Assembly: GCA_023436885.1 (NCBI GenBank)
Contig: JAEZHI010000040.1
Location: 186,001 to 250,000, forward strand
Source of the DNA: Pseudomonadota bacterium
GTDB lineage: Bacteria > Pseudomonadota > Alphaproteobacteria > Rhizobiales > Pleomorphomonadaceae
Reading direction: 5' to 3'
Length of the DNA stretch: 64,000 nucleotides
The notes beneath the pieces were generated by a model. It saw only the letters and a program-made list of their open reading frames with translations. It had not been told where the DNA came from and did no database searches. This document shows, in pieces, positions 34,024 to 42,596 of the stretch. A program made the position numbers and the translations under genes. The stretch's first letter is position 1. Each line of letters starts with the position of its first letter.

Positions 34024-34557
34024 TTATCCGGCGCCTCCGGCATCCTTCAAACAATCGAAAAAGCGGCGAAATCCATCACCAGCATCGTTGAGATCGTAAC
34101 GTCTTTCCGGGTCTATGCCCGATTTTACATAGAATAACTTGCTGGTAGAAATAATTCTAAGTACCTTTTCGTTGAACAGCCCTGTTATCATAAATCCGCC
34201 GGTTCCTTCACTTTTAAATCCGCGCCCCAACGTAGAAAATATCACGCGCTTTTCATTTCCAATCTCGTATTTGGTGGGCTTTACCGACGGGTTCCATTTT
34301 TCGTCCTTAACCATTACACTGTATTTTAGTACACCTTCAGGACGGAACGCCCCAAAAATAAGGACGTGGCTCGTGTTTCCCACGAATAGCTTGCACGTTT
34401 TGGGCTCTATCTCGGTCGCTACGGTCCAGTCACTCCCCTCAGCGTAGGTTTCCATCGTGGGCAGCTTCTCGCCGCTGTAGGCGGTGGAATAGCTTCCGAA
34501 AAAGCCGATACTTATTACGGAAACCAGGAAGCCGGTTCGAAAAGAACTTGCCCACAT
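34024..34557 (-). CDS. Secreted Cys-pair domain protein, low-GC paralogue family (single copy)
   Basis: A 177-residue protein with an N-terminal signal segment (residues 8-27). The domain begins GSDWTVATEIEPKTCKLF and ends YDLNDAGDGFRRFFDCL, with C55 and C169 in the positions conserved in the genes at 24642 and 27350. There is no lipobox. The ATG at 34557 has GGGGG about 9 bp upstream; a TTG at 34578 is less likely. The gene is much poorer in GC than the flanking operons and lies between an RND tail remnant and the true RND tail. It is probably periplasmic or surface-located; function unknown. Confidence 0.72.
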   Translation of the reverse strand: MWASSFRTGFLVSVISIGFFGSYSTAYSGEKLPTMETYAEGSDWTVATEIEPKTCKLFVGNTSHVLIFGAFRPEGVLKYSVMVKDEKWNPSVKPTKYEIGNEKRVIFSTLGRGFKSEGTGGFMITGLFNEKVLRIISTSKLFYVKSGIDPERRYDLNDAGDGFRRFFDCLKDAGGAG

Positions 34558-34768
34558 AGCCAATCGCCCCCGCGCCAAATCATCTTAAGATTGAAACGAA
34601 CCGCCGAGAGAACGCAAGGCTAAGCGTACTTATACGCAAGTCGACTGCAGGACGGGTCGCCAGCGCGACCGTCACCCCGATCTACATAAGCACGCTTAGA
34701 TTGGAATTGGACAAACGCGCGAGCAATCCTACGATCGCGAAATCAACGAGACACCACGCCCGGAAACG

Positions 34769-34802
34769 AAAACCGCGCCCCTCACATCCGTGAAGAGCGC
34801 GG
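34769..34802 (-). terminator. Intrinsic terminator of the second RND operon
   Basis: On the minus strand CCGCGC pairs with GCGCGG, with an inner CAC/GTG, and TTTT follows. It lies about 22 bp after the RND stop at 34824. Confidence 0.7.
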
Positions 34803-34823
34803 CTCCCTGTTCTTCTCTCCCCC

Positions 34824-37800
34824 TCACTCGGCTGCGATCGGCAATCCGTCGGGGCCGAGGAGCTTGGGCCTAGGGCCCGGCTGCACCGAGGTCGTCACGA
34901 GATGCGGACGGGCCGGGGCGGTCGGCTGGGGCTCGGCGTGGGTGTCATGCACGGGCGGCTCGTCGGACTCATTCGGCGAGGCGAGTTTGCTGAACAGCCA
35001 GGCAGTAGCGCGGTTGAGCCGGTTGATCATCAGGTAGAAGGACGGGATGAACACCAGCGACAGCACCGTCGACACCAAGAGGCCGCCGATCACCGCGATG
35101 GCCATCGGCGCCATGAACTCTGCGCCTTGGCCGGTGCCGCGCGCCGCCGGGTACATGCCGGCCACCATCGCGATGGTGGTCATGATGATCGGGCGGGCGC
35201 GCTTGCGGCCGGCGTCGATGATCGCCTCGGCCTCGCTGAGGCCGTGCTTCTGCCGCTCGACGGCGAAGTCCACCAGCATGATGGCGTTCTTGGTCACGAT
35301 GCCCATCAACATGAGGATACCGATGATCACCGGCATCGACACCGCGTAGCCGGTGACCAGCAGCGCCACCACCACGCCGCCGATCGACAGCGGAATGGAA
35401 CCGAGGATGGTGATCGGCTGGAACACGCTGTTGAACAGCAGGATCAGCACGATGAACACGATGGTCAGGCCCGAGATCATCGCCACCGCGAAGGCCTCGA
35501 AGATCTCCTGCTGGATCTCGGCATCGCCGGTGTTCTGGATGGTAACGCCAGCCGGGAAGGCCTTCACCGCCGGCAGGGCATTGATCCTGTCGAGGCCCTG
35601 GCCCGAGGTGTAGCCCGGCATCATGTCGGTGCCCACCTTGACGAGGCGCGCCCGGTCGTAGCGGTCGATGGTAGACGGTCCCTGGCCGAAGCCGATATCG
35701 GCGACGGCCGACAGCGGCACCGGCGTGCCCGAAGAGGTCGGGATCTTCAGCGCCGACAGCGTCTCGATATTGCCGCGCGCCGCCGTGTCGAGCTGCACGC
35801 GAACCGGGATCTGCCGGTCGCCGTCGGTGAACTTGGCGAGGTTGGCGTCGACATCGCCGACGGTGGCGACGCGCAAGGTCTGCGACAGTGCATCGGTCGA
35901 CACGCCGAGATCGGAGGCGATGTCGGGGCGCGGCGTCACGCGGATTTCCGGCCGGGCGAAGGACGACAGGGCCGACGGGTTGGAGAACATCGGGTCGCCC
36001 CGCATCTCGTTCTCCAGCGAAGCCGCCGCCTTGGCCACCGCATCACCGTCCTTGCCGAGCACGCCGACGGTCGCCTCGCGGTCGCCACGCTCGTTGACGA
36101 AGAAGAAGCGGATGTCGGGAATGGTGCGCAGCACCTGCTGCACCTTGTATTCCATCTGCTTCTGCGTCTGCGTGCGCTCGCCGCGCGGCACCAGATGCAC
36201 GATGACGGCGGCGCGGCGGGTTTCCAGCGTGCCGGTCGGCGAGGTGCCGCCCATCACGAACACGCTCTTCACTTCCGGGAAGGCATGCATGCGCTCGCTG
36301 ATGGTATCGGTGACTACCTGCGTGTCGTCGAGCGATGAGCCCGGCGGCAGTTCGATCGACGTCACGATGCGCGCCTGATCGCCCGGCGCGAACAGCTCGG
36401 TCGGCAGCTTGGCCGCCTGTCCCATGGCGAACACGAAGGTGGCAAGGCAGGCGAGGATGGTGACGACCGGCATCACCGGCACGCTCAACACATGGCCGCG
36501 CACCTTCACCTTTGGCGACCACAGCGTCACCCTCAGGAAGGCGGTATAGGCGCGCACGAAGGGGCCACCCTCGTGCTCTTCGGGGTGCGGCCGGGTCAAC
36601 CAGGCCGTAAACAGCGCGAAGAACACGACGCCGACCGCCACCCACAGGGCCGTCATCTCGGCACCCGAGCGGGTCAGGAACTCGACAGAAGCATCGACGC
36701 CCTCGAAGATGCCGGACTTGTCGCCGAGCGGGCCATGATCCCTCAGCCAGTTGATGCCGAAGAAGGCGAGCACGCCGAGCGGCACGAACCAGATGAGCCG
36801 GCGGAGCGCCGTGCGCACGAAGCCGCGATAGACGGGCCGGCCGTCCTCGCCGTCACCGGTATAGGGCGTCTTCATGAAATAGGCGGCGAGCATCGGCGTG
36901 ATCAGGCGGGCGGTGAGCAGCGAGAAGAACACAGCGATGGCCACCGTCAGGCCGAACTGCCGGAAATACTGGCCGGGAATGCCGGGCATGAAACTGACCG
37001 GCGAGAAGATGGCGATGATGGTCGTCGAAATGGCGATCACCGCGAGGCCGATCTCGTCGGCCGCTTCCACCGCGGCGCGATAAGGCTTCTTGCCGGTGCG
37101 GATGTGGCGGACGATGTTCTCGATCTCGACGATGGCGTCGTCGACCAGGATACCGGTCACCAGCGTGATGCCGAGCAAGCTCACCATGTTGAGCGAGAAG
37201 CCCAGGATGTCGAGCGCAAAGAAGGTGGGAATGGCCGACAGCGGCAGCGCGATGGCCGAGATGATGGTGGCCCGGATGTCGCGAAGGAACAGCAGGACGA
37301 CGACGACGGCGAGCAACGCGCCCTCGATCAGCGTCTTCATCGAGTTTTCAAAGCTGTTGTAGGTCTGCACCGTGGAATCGTCGATGCGCTTCATCGACAC
37401 ATCCGGATATTCCTTGGCGATCTTGTCGACCACCTTGCCGACCGCCACCGACACGGAGGCGTCGCTCGCCCCCTTGGCGCGATAGATGGCGAAGGCCACG
37501 GCCGGACGGCCATCAAGCCGGGCGAACGACTTCGGCTCGGCCCAGAGGTCGACCACCTTGCCAACATCCGAGAGGCGGACGTTGCGGCCATCGGCGAGCG
37601 GCAAACGCGTCGCCGCGAGATCGTCGAGCGAACGGGCGCTGGCCAGCGTGCGCACCGCCTGCGTCTGGCCACCCACCTCACCCTTGCCGCCGGAGAGGTC
37701 GATATTGACCGCCTTCAGCGCCGAGTTGACCTGTGCCGCCGTGATGCCGAGCGCCATCAGCCGGTCGGGATCGATCTGAACCTGGATCTCGCGCTTGACG

Positions 37801-38342
37801 CCGCCCATGCGCTCGACCCGGCCGACGCCGTTGATCGACTGCAGGTCGCGGATCACCTTGTCGTCGACGAACCAGGAGAGTTCCTCCGGCGTCATGGCGG
37901 GCGAAGCCGCCGCATAGGTGATGATCGCCTGCCCCTCGACATCGATGCGCCGGCTCACTGGCTCGTCGATGGTACCCGGCAGATCGCTGCGGATCTCTGC
38001 GACGGCATCCTTGACGTCATTCAGCGCCCGGTCGGTGGCGACGTTGAGGTTGAATTCGACCACGGTGGTCGACACGCCGTCGGTGATCGTCGAGGTGATG
38101 TGGCGCACGCCGGAAATGCCGGCAACCGCATCCTCCACCGGCTTGGTCACCTGTGTTTCCAGCTCCGACGGCGCCGAGCCCGAGTCGGTGATGGTCACCG
38201 AGATCAGCGGCAGGTCGATATTCGGCATCAGGGTGATCGGCAGCTTGGCGAAGGAGTAGAGCCCCAGCGCGATCAGGCAGACGAACAACAGCAGCGGTGG
38301 AACGGGATTGCGGATCGACCACGCGGAAAAATTCCAGTTCAT
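34824..38342 (-). CDS. RND efflux transporter permease subunit, extended form
   Basis: A 1172-residue AcrB-superfamily pump. Helix 1 is residues 12-32 (VPPLLLFVCLIALGLYSFAKL); the proton-relay region reads GILVDDAIVEIENI near residue 408. It is about 130 residues longer than usual: the excess lies around residues 500-640, where extra hydrophobic segments (LIWFVPLGVLAFFGINWL; ALWVAVGVVFFALFTAWL) and a charged loop precede the usual helix 7. A hydrophilic Pro-rich tail ends in GPDGLPIAAE. Its ATG overlaps the adaptor stop by 4 bp (ATGA). Substrate unknown. Confidence 0.92.
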   Translation of the reverse strand: MNWNFSAWSIRNPVPPLLLFVCLIALGLYSFAKLPITLMPNIDLPLISVTITDSGSAPSELETQVTKPVEDAVAGISGVRHITSTITDGVSTTVVEFNLNVATDRALNDVKDAVAEIRSDLPGTIDEPVSRRIDVEGQAIITYAAASPAMTPEELSWFVDDKVIRDLQSINGVGRVERMGGVKREIQVQIDPDRLMALGITAAQVNSALKAVNIDLSGGKGEVGGQTQAVRTLASARSLDDLAATRLPLADGRNVRLSDVGKVVDLWAEPKSFARLDGRPAVAFAIYRAKGASDASVSVAVGKVVDKIAKEYPDVSMKRIDDSTVQTYNSFENSMKTLIEGALLAVVVVLLFLRDIRATIISAIALPLSAIPTFFALDILGFSLNMVSLLGITLVTGILVDDAIVEIENIVRHIRTGKKPYRAAVEAADEIGLAVIAISTTIIAIFSPVSFMPGIPGQYFRQFGLTVAIAVFFSLLTARLITPMLAAYFMKTPYTGDGEDGRPVYRGFVRTALRRLIWFVPLGVLAFFGINWLRDHGPLGDKSGIFEGVDASVEFLTRSGAEMTALWVAVGVVFFALFTAWLTRPHPEEHEGGPFVRAYTAFLRVTLWSPKVKVRGHVLSVPVMPVVTILACLATFVFAMGQAAKLPTELFAPGDQARIVTSIELPPGSSLDDTQVVTDTISERMHAFPEVKSVFVMGGTSPTGTLETRRAAVIVHLVPRGERTQTQKQMEYKVQQVLRTIPDIRFFFVNERGDREATVGVLGKDGDAVAKAAASLENEMRGDPMFSNPSALSSFARPEIRVTPRPDIASDLGVSTDALSQTLRVATVGDVDANLAKFTDGDRQIPVRVQLDTAARGNIETLSALKIPTSSGTPVPLSAVADIGFGQGPSTIDRYDRARLVKVGTDMMPGYTSGQGLDRINALPAVKAFPAGVTIQNTGDAEIQQEIFEAFAVAMISGLTIVFIVLILLFNSVFQPITILGSIPLSIGGVVVALLVTGYAVSMPVIIGILMLMGIVTKNAIMLVDFAVERQKHGLSEAEAIIDAGRKRARPIIMTTIAMVAGMYPAARGTGQGAEFMAPMAIAVIGGLLVSTVLSLVFIPSFYLMINRLNRATAWLFSKLASPNESDEPPVHDTHAEPQPTAPARPHLVTTSVQPGPRPKLLGPDGLPIAAE

Positions 38343-39538
38343 CCCTTCCCTCCCATGCCTTCGACGACCTGCGGCTTGACCTTGTCGCCGCCCCTCAGGA
38401 ACGTGCCGGCCTTGGAGACCACCAGTTCCCCCTCGGCGACACCGTCCTTGACCTCGACGAGACCGGCATCGGTGAGGCCGGTCTTCACCTTGCGCGTATC
38501 GACCACGCCGTCTTTGACAACCTGCACCGTCGGCACGCCCTCCTGGTCGGTCACCGCCGTCACCGGCAGCACCAGCCCCTCGGTGTGCGCCACCTCCACC
38601 GTGCCCCGCGCGAAGGCGCCGACCCGGAGCCCCTTGCCGTCCGGCAGCGCGATCCGCGCCTTGCCGAGACGGGTGGTGGAATTGATCTCCGGCTTGACGA
38701 GGCGGACCACGCCTTCGACCGGTGTCGCCATGCCGGCTGGCTGCACGGACACCTTCTGGCCGACGCTGAGCTCGGGCATCAGCGTCTCGGTGACATCGGC
38801 GTCGAGCTCGATGTCGCCGTTCTCGGCGATAACGAATAGCGGATTGCTGGCGCCGGACGAGGCGATCTGTCCGACCACCGCGTTGCGGCTGAGGATCAGG
38901 CCGGCGCGCGGCGCCTTGATCTCGGTCTTGGAGCGACGGAGCTCCAGCTCGGCCCGCTGCGCCTCGACGAGCTTGCGCCCAGCCTCGGCAGCGGTCAGCG
39001 CTTGCTGGGCCACCGACAGCTGTGCCTTGGCCTGATCGGCCGCCAGCTTGCGCTGATCGTAGGCATCCTTGGCGATGGCGTTGGTTCCCACCAGGGCCTG
39101 CCCGCGCCCGAAGGCCTGCGCGGTCTGCGTCACCAGCGCCTCGGCGGAGGTGATTTGCGCCTGAGCCTGCGCGATCTGGGCATCGGAAGAAGCAAGCTGC
39201 GAGGTGTTCTGGGCCAGTTGCACGTCGATGGTGTCGACAGCGAGCCGCGCCAGCACCGCACCGGCTTCCACCCGATCACCGGCATCGAAATGGATGCTTT
39301 CGATCTTCAGTCCGTCGACGCCCGGCGTCACCAGCACTTCTTCGCGCGCCACCAGCGTGCCTGTCACGATCACCTTCTGGCTGAGCGCCTGCCGGCCCGC
39401 CTTGACGACGCTGACCGTCGGCACGACCTCCTGCGTGGCGGATGCGGCAGCCGTCGGCGCCTCTTCGGCCAGCGCCGGCAACGTTACGACCGATGCCGAA
39501 AGCATCAATCCGGCCAGAGGCATCACCCAGAACTTCAT
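38339..39538 (-). CDS. RND efflux periplasmic adaptor subunit
   Basis: A 399-residue membrane-fusion protein. A signal peptide covers residues 1-25 (ending LPALA-EEAP). Barrel-sandwich half VDGLKIESIHFDAGDRV, a long Ala/Gln-rich helical hairpin (about residues 95-190), the second half IKAPRAGLILSRNAVVGQI, then beta-barrel and membrane-proximal domains are visible. The start at 39538 is chosen because the signal peptide begins there, with GGAGGGG upstream. It is the middle gene of a TetR-adaptor-pump operon, 75 bp after the TetR stop and 4-bp overlapping the pump. The outer-membrane factor is elsewhere. Confidence 0.9.
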   Translation of the reverse strand: MKFWVMPLAGLMLSASVVTLPALAEEAPTAAASATQEVVPTVSVVKAGRQALSQKVIVTGTLVAREEVLVTPGVDGLKIESIHFDAGDRVEAGAVLARLAVDTIDVQLAQNTSQLASSDAQIAQAQAQITSAEALVTQTAQAFGRGQALVGTNAIAKDAYDQRKLAADQAKAQLSVAQQALTAAEAGRKLVEAQRAELELRRSKTEIKAPRAGLILSRNAVVGQIASSGASNPLFVIAENGDIELDADVTETLMPELSVGQKVSVQPAGMATPVEGVVRLVKPEINSTTRLGKARIALPDGKGLRVGAFARGTVEVAHTEGLVLPVTAVTDQEGVPTVQVVKDGVVDTRKVKTGLTDAGLVEVKDGVAEGELVVSKAGTFLRGGDKVKPQVVEGMGGKG

Positions 39539-39613
39539 AACGAAATGTCCCCTCCGCCGGTCCGAACCGGCCGCCAAACATGACTGAAAGTTAATCTGCG
39601 AAGACATGTGGCT

Positions 39614-40258
39614 TCATTCCCCGCTTTCCAAGGGGGACGGCTCGGTCGACGCTTCATTTTCCAATACCGCGGTGACAACGCGTGACAGGATGGTTCCCGC
39701 CCGCTCCACGTCGTAATTGGGATCGAGACCCATCCGCAGGATGACGCCATCGGCGAAGGCCACCAGCGTCATCATCATGGTGTCGATATCGGCATCCTCT
39801 GCGACTTCCCCATTTGCCTTGGCGGCCGCAAAGACTTCCTGCATCAGCTTGCGGTTCTCTTCCTCGCATTTGGCGAAAAAGGCGCCGACGGCCGTATTGC
39901 GCATGCTCTCGACATAGACCTCGAGCATCATCTGCACGGCGCGTCGATCACGCATCTGGTCGATATAGGCGAGACCGCAGCGCAACAGACGGTCATGCAG
40001 CGAGCCCGGCTCCAGCATCACTTCGAGAATGCGCCGCCCCGCCCGTTGCTCTTCCTCGGCAATCGCCTCGATGATCGCATCCTTGGAGGCGAAATAGCGA
40101 TAGAGCCCGCCCGGACTCATCTTCGCCTCGGCGCAGATCTCCTGCATCGAGGTGCGATGGAAGCCGGCCCGAGAGAAACAGGTGCGCGCCGCGTCGAGAA
40201 TATGAGCCCGACGCTCGTCCTGCTGCGCGGAAAGGGTTTGCGGCGCGTTAAAGTCCAT
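39614..40258 (-). CDS. TetR/AcrR family repressor, first gene of the efflux operon
   Basis: A 214-residue regulator. The helix-turn-helix is about residues 15-62 (RAHILDAARTCFSRAGFHRTSM; EICAEAKMSPGGLYRYFASKDAI). The C-terminal region has ARRAVQMMLEVYVESMRN-like helices typical of the AcrR C-domain. The ATG at 40258 has GGGGG at 4 bp; an upstream in-frame reading would cross the operator at 40285-40306. Unlike the other two efflux loci in this window, this repressor is co-directional with its pump, so one operator can control regulator, adaptor and pump together. Confidence 0.9.
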   Translation of the reverse strand: MDFNAPQTLSAQQDERRAHILDAARTCFSRAGFHRTSMQEICAEAKMSPGGLYRYFASKDAIIEAIAEEEQRAGRRILEVMLEPGSLHDRLLRCGLAYIDQMRDRRAVQMMLEVYVESMRNTAVGAFFAKCEEENRKLMQEVFAAAKANGEVAEDADIDTMMMTLVAFADGVILRMGLDPNYDVERAGTILSRVVTAVLENEASTEPSPLESGE

Positions 40259-40284
40259 GAAGCCCCCGAAAGCATCGCCGAAAG

Positions 40285-40306
40285 TGCGAGCGAACGTTCG
40301 TTCGCA
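40285..40306. promoter_or_regulatory. TetR-type operator
   Basis: TGCGAGCGAAC-GTTCGTTCGCA is a 22-bp palindrome with one mismatched pair and a perfect CGAACGTTCG core. It lies 27 bp before the TetR start, where it would overlap the promoter of the efflux operon. Confidence 0.78.
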
Positions 40307-40500
40307 TAGGATTGTGTCTGGTTCAAGTCCAGACAAGTGGATAATCACCCGATCGTTCACGCCACGACACGATTACTCACGCTGCAGCCGGTGCTTGGTT
40401 TACGCACCATTAACCCATTGGAATCGCTTTTCTTTAAAGAAACCAGCCAGACGAAGCCCCGAGCACGAGGTCACCTCTGATCGAATACGGATATCCGTAG

Positions 40501-40692
40501 TCAGCTTTGCTTTTTGACTTGCGGCTTTCTGAAATCGGGTTCATGCTCCCTATCGTCAACAACAAACGAAAGGAGGTGACCGGTGAACTTACGCAATCGA
40601 TCCTCGATTGAGGCAAGAATTCGCTGGGCAATAACTTCCTTGAGTGACCCCCAGTATTGAGTTTTGCCTAACCATCGTTGCGGCAACCCCAT
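40501..40692 (-). CDS. Possible small hypothetical protein
   Basis: A 63-residue open frame with a protein-like composition (VIAQRILASIEDRLRKFTGHL, then SFVVDDREHEPDFRK): an amphipathic helix followed by an acidic strand. There is only a weak ribosome site before the ATG at 40692 and no neighbour that supports it. It may be a gene remnant. Confidence 0.33.
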   Translation of the reverse strand: MGLPQRWLGKTQYWGSLKEVIAQRILASIEDRLRKFTGHLLSFVVDDREHEPDFRKPQVKKQS

Positions 40693-40924
40693 GATCGCCG
40701 TACGAAGACTGATGATCGCGCCTCTTTACTCATTCTCAGGCAGAGATCGTCGGATCGAGGAGGCGCATGCCTCGTTCCATCCCATTGAGATGGAGCGGGG
40801 CATGTCGTCATTGGGCCGGCGTGGGTCAACTTTCTGTGATCGCGACCTCCGCCCGTCTCCCCCCACCGGGTGCGGAGGCGCACGAAAGCGGCAATCCTTG
40901 CTCGAGCCCGACAGGAAACACGAG

Positions 40925-40954
40925 AAAACGCCGGCCATCGCGACCGGCGTTTTT
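40925..40954. terminator. Bidirectional intrinsic terminator
   Basis: ACGCCGG-9 nt-CCGGCGT with TTTT on the plus-strand side and AAAA on the other, so it can act on both strands. On the minus strand it follows the SnoaL-like gene by 31 bp. Confidence 0.85.
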
Positions 40955-40984
40955 GCGTTTCAGGGCGATCCGACTTGCGCGGTT

Positions 40985-41386
40985 TCAAGCCCAGCCAAGC
41001 TGCCTCGCCTGCGAACCGCTGTCGCGCACGCCATGGCGGCTGACGATCAGCCCTTCCCTCAGCCCGAACCATTCGATGGCTGTAAGCTCGAATGTCTTGC
41101 CGGTGGCCGGAAAGCCCCGGAAGGGTGCGACCGACTTTCCCGTCTCCTTGAAACGGACGACCACCGCATCACCCTCCTCGATCATCTCCTCAACGGCGAG
41201 ATGCATTTGCAGGGCTGCGTGCAGGTCCTTCCAGACAGGCATGGCAAAATCCACCGCCCCCTTGCCGACCACGCCATGGATGATGGCGCCCGGCGCAAAG
41301 AGCGACACCAGCCGCTCAAAATTCCCAGCATTCATGGCCTCGACATAGTTCAGGACGATCTGCTTTTTCGCGCTCATCTCCGACAT
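40985..41386 (-). CDS. SnoaL-like / NTF2-fold protein
   Basis: A 133-residue member of the NTF2-like superfamily, SnoaL type. It begins with the usual helix (VLNYVEAMNAGNFERLVSLF), then APGAIIHGVVG, and a sheet with EGDAVVVRFKETGKSVAPF, GFPATGKTFELTAIEWFGLREGLI. Such folds serve as cyclases, hydrolases or small-ligand carriers; the catalytic residues cannot be assigned. AGGAGGG at 4 bp fixes the start at 41386. It is divergent from a LysR gene that probably regulates it. Confidence 0.82.
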   Translation of the reverse strand: MSEMSAKKQIVLNYVEAMNAGNFERLVSLFAPGAIIHGVVGKGAVDFAMPVWKDLHAALQMHLAVEEMIEEGDAVVVRFKETGKSVAPFRGFPATGKTFELTAIEWFGLREGLIVSRHGVRDSGSQARQLGWA

Positions 41387-41505
41387 GGTCCCTCCTGTTC
41401 GGCCTGCTCACGGCAGAGTTTCTATGCCGCTGCATCTAGAAGAAATGCCCGGCGCCGACGAGCCGCGCCCTTGCAGTCCGGTTCTGCGTCGGCGCAGAAT
41501 GAGCC

Positions 41506-42429
41506 ATGTTTGACTGGAACAGCCTCCGTGCCTTCGTATTCACCGCTCGCCACGGCTCGACGCTGAAGGCGGCCCGGGCGCTCGGCATCAACCAGACCAC
41601 CGTCATGCGCCGCATCGCCGATCTCGAACAAGAGCTGGGCCTTCCGCTGTTTCACAGGAACCAGCAGGGTTATCGGCTGAGCGTCGATGGCCAGGCCCTG
41701 CTGCCGCTCGCCGAGGCCATGGAGCAAAAGGCCGAAGCCCTGCTCGACAAGGCAGAGGAGCGCCGCCGACAGCTGTCGGGCACCCTTCGTATCACCGCAA
41801 CGGAACTGGCTGTCGCCAAGCTGGTGGCACCAGCGGTCACCGCCCTGCGCGACCATCACCCGCACATATCGGTGGAGATCGTTGCCACCGACAAACGGCT
41901 CGACCTTGCATCCGGAGAAGCCGACATCGCCATCCGCGCCGGCGGTGCCGACGAACAAGATGGCGTTGTGAGACGGCGGGTGATGGACTCGGTCTGGGGC
42001 ATCTACGCCAGCAGGTCGCTGATCGAGAAACAAAGCGAGCCGCTTACCGAAACCGACGTCGCCGCTTTCCCGATCATCGCCGGCGACGGCTCGATGGCCG
42101 CGACGCCTCCCAATCTCTGGCTGCTGTCCCGGGCGAGTGAGGCACGCATCTCCTACAGATCGAATTCAGTCTCAGGCTTGCTCGCCGCGACCCGGGCCGG
42201 CATGGGCCTCTGCGCCCTGCCCGCCCTCGCCGCCTCATCCGAGCCGGATCTCGTCCTCTGCGCTTCCCTTCCCGGCTTCGCCTCGCCGGTCTGGCTCTGC
42301 TACCACGAGTCCCGCAAGGACGACCCGCTTCTGCGTACGGCCGCCAGCTTCTTGGGGGACTGGATTGCGAAGTCGGCGTCTCACACCGGCCTCCAACCAG
42401 CCGGCGCCCTCAGCACCAATCAGCGATAG
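41506..42429 (+). CDS. LysR-family transcriptional regulator
   Basis: A 307-residue LTTR. Winged helix in residues 1-60 (MFDWNSLRAFVFTARHGS; LGINQTTVMRRIADLEQELG; LFHRNQQGYRLS), effector domain from about residue 90 (LRITATELAVAKLVAPAV; EADIAIRAGGADEQDG). No strong ribosome site precedes the ATG. It faces away from the SnoaL-like gene across 119 bp, its most likely target. Confidence 0.88.
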   Translation: MFDWNSLRAFVFTARHGSTLKAARALGINQTTVMRRIADLEQELGLPLFHRNQQGYRLSVDGQALLPLAEAMEQKAEALLDKAEERRRQLSGTLRITATELAVAKLVAPAVTALRDHHPHISVEIVATDKRLDLASGEADIAIRAGGADEQDGVVRRRVMDSVWGIYASRSLIEKQSEPLTETDVAAFPIIAGDGSMAATPPNLWLLSRASEARISYRSNSVSGLLAATRAGMGLCALPALAASSEPDLVLCASLPGFASPVWLCYHESRKDDPLLRTAASFLGDWIAKSASHTGLQPAGALSTNQR

Positions 42430-42487
42430 CATGCTGCACGGGATGATTGAGATTATCCCACCGACGAACAACGCCCGCAAGCAGCTT

Positions 42488-42503
42488 GTCGCAGCGCTGC
42501 GAC
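42488..42503. other. Perfect 16-bp palindrome
   Basis: GTCGCAGC-GCTGCGAC is a perfect palindrome between the LysR stop and the ade gene. It may be a protein-binding site or the base of a transcript hairpin; no more can be said. Confidence 0.4.
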
Positions 42504-42544
42504 TTTAAGCTTGAAACAGCATCGTCGGCGTTTACCATGGCGCG

Positions 42545-42576
42545 GCCCCGCTCGGGTCGACCGAGGGGGCTTTTTT
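42545..42576 (+). terminator. Intrinsic terminator between LysR and ade
   Basis: GCCCC(g)CTCGG-gtcga-CCGAGGGGGC has one bulged base in a 10-bp stem and is followed by TTTTTT. It ends 21 bp before the adenine deaminase start, so it either ends the LysR message or acts as a leader attenuator for ade. Confidence 0.82.
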
Positions 42577-42596
42577 GAATCGAGCCCGAGGTCCGG

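Larger units (their letters stand above)
40307..40984. other. Long spacer with reduced GC
   Basis: This spacer is poorer in GC than its surroundings. The only candidate gene is a short open frame at 40501-40692. A bidirectional terminator lies at 40925-40954. I see no other RNA, repeat or coding signal. Confidence 0.5.

Noticed and set aside
36492..39035. Open frame of 847 codons on the plus strand opposite the second RND operon.
   Set aside because: Composition (Arg, His, Asp, Gly) and position mark it as an antisense shadow of the pump and adaptor genes.
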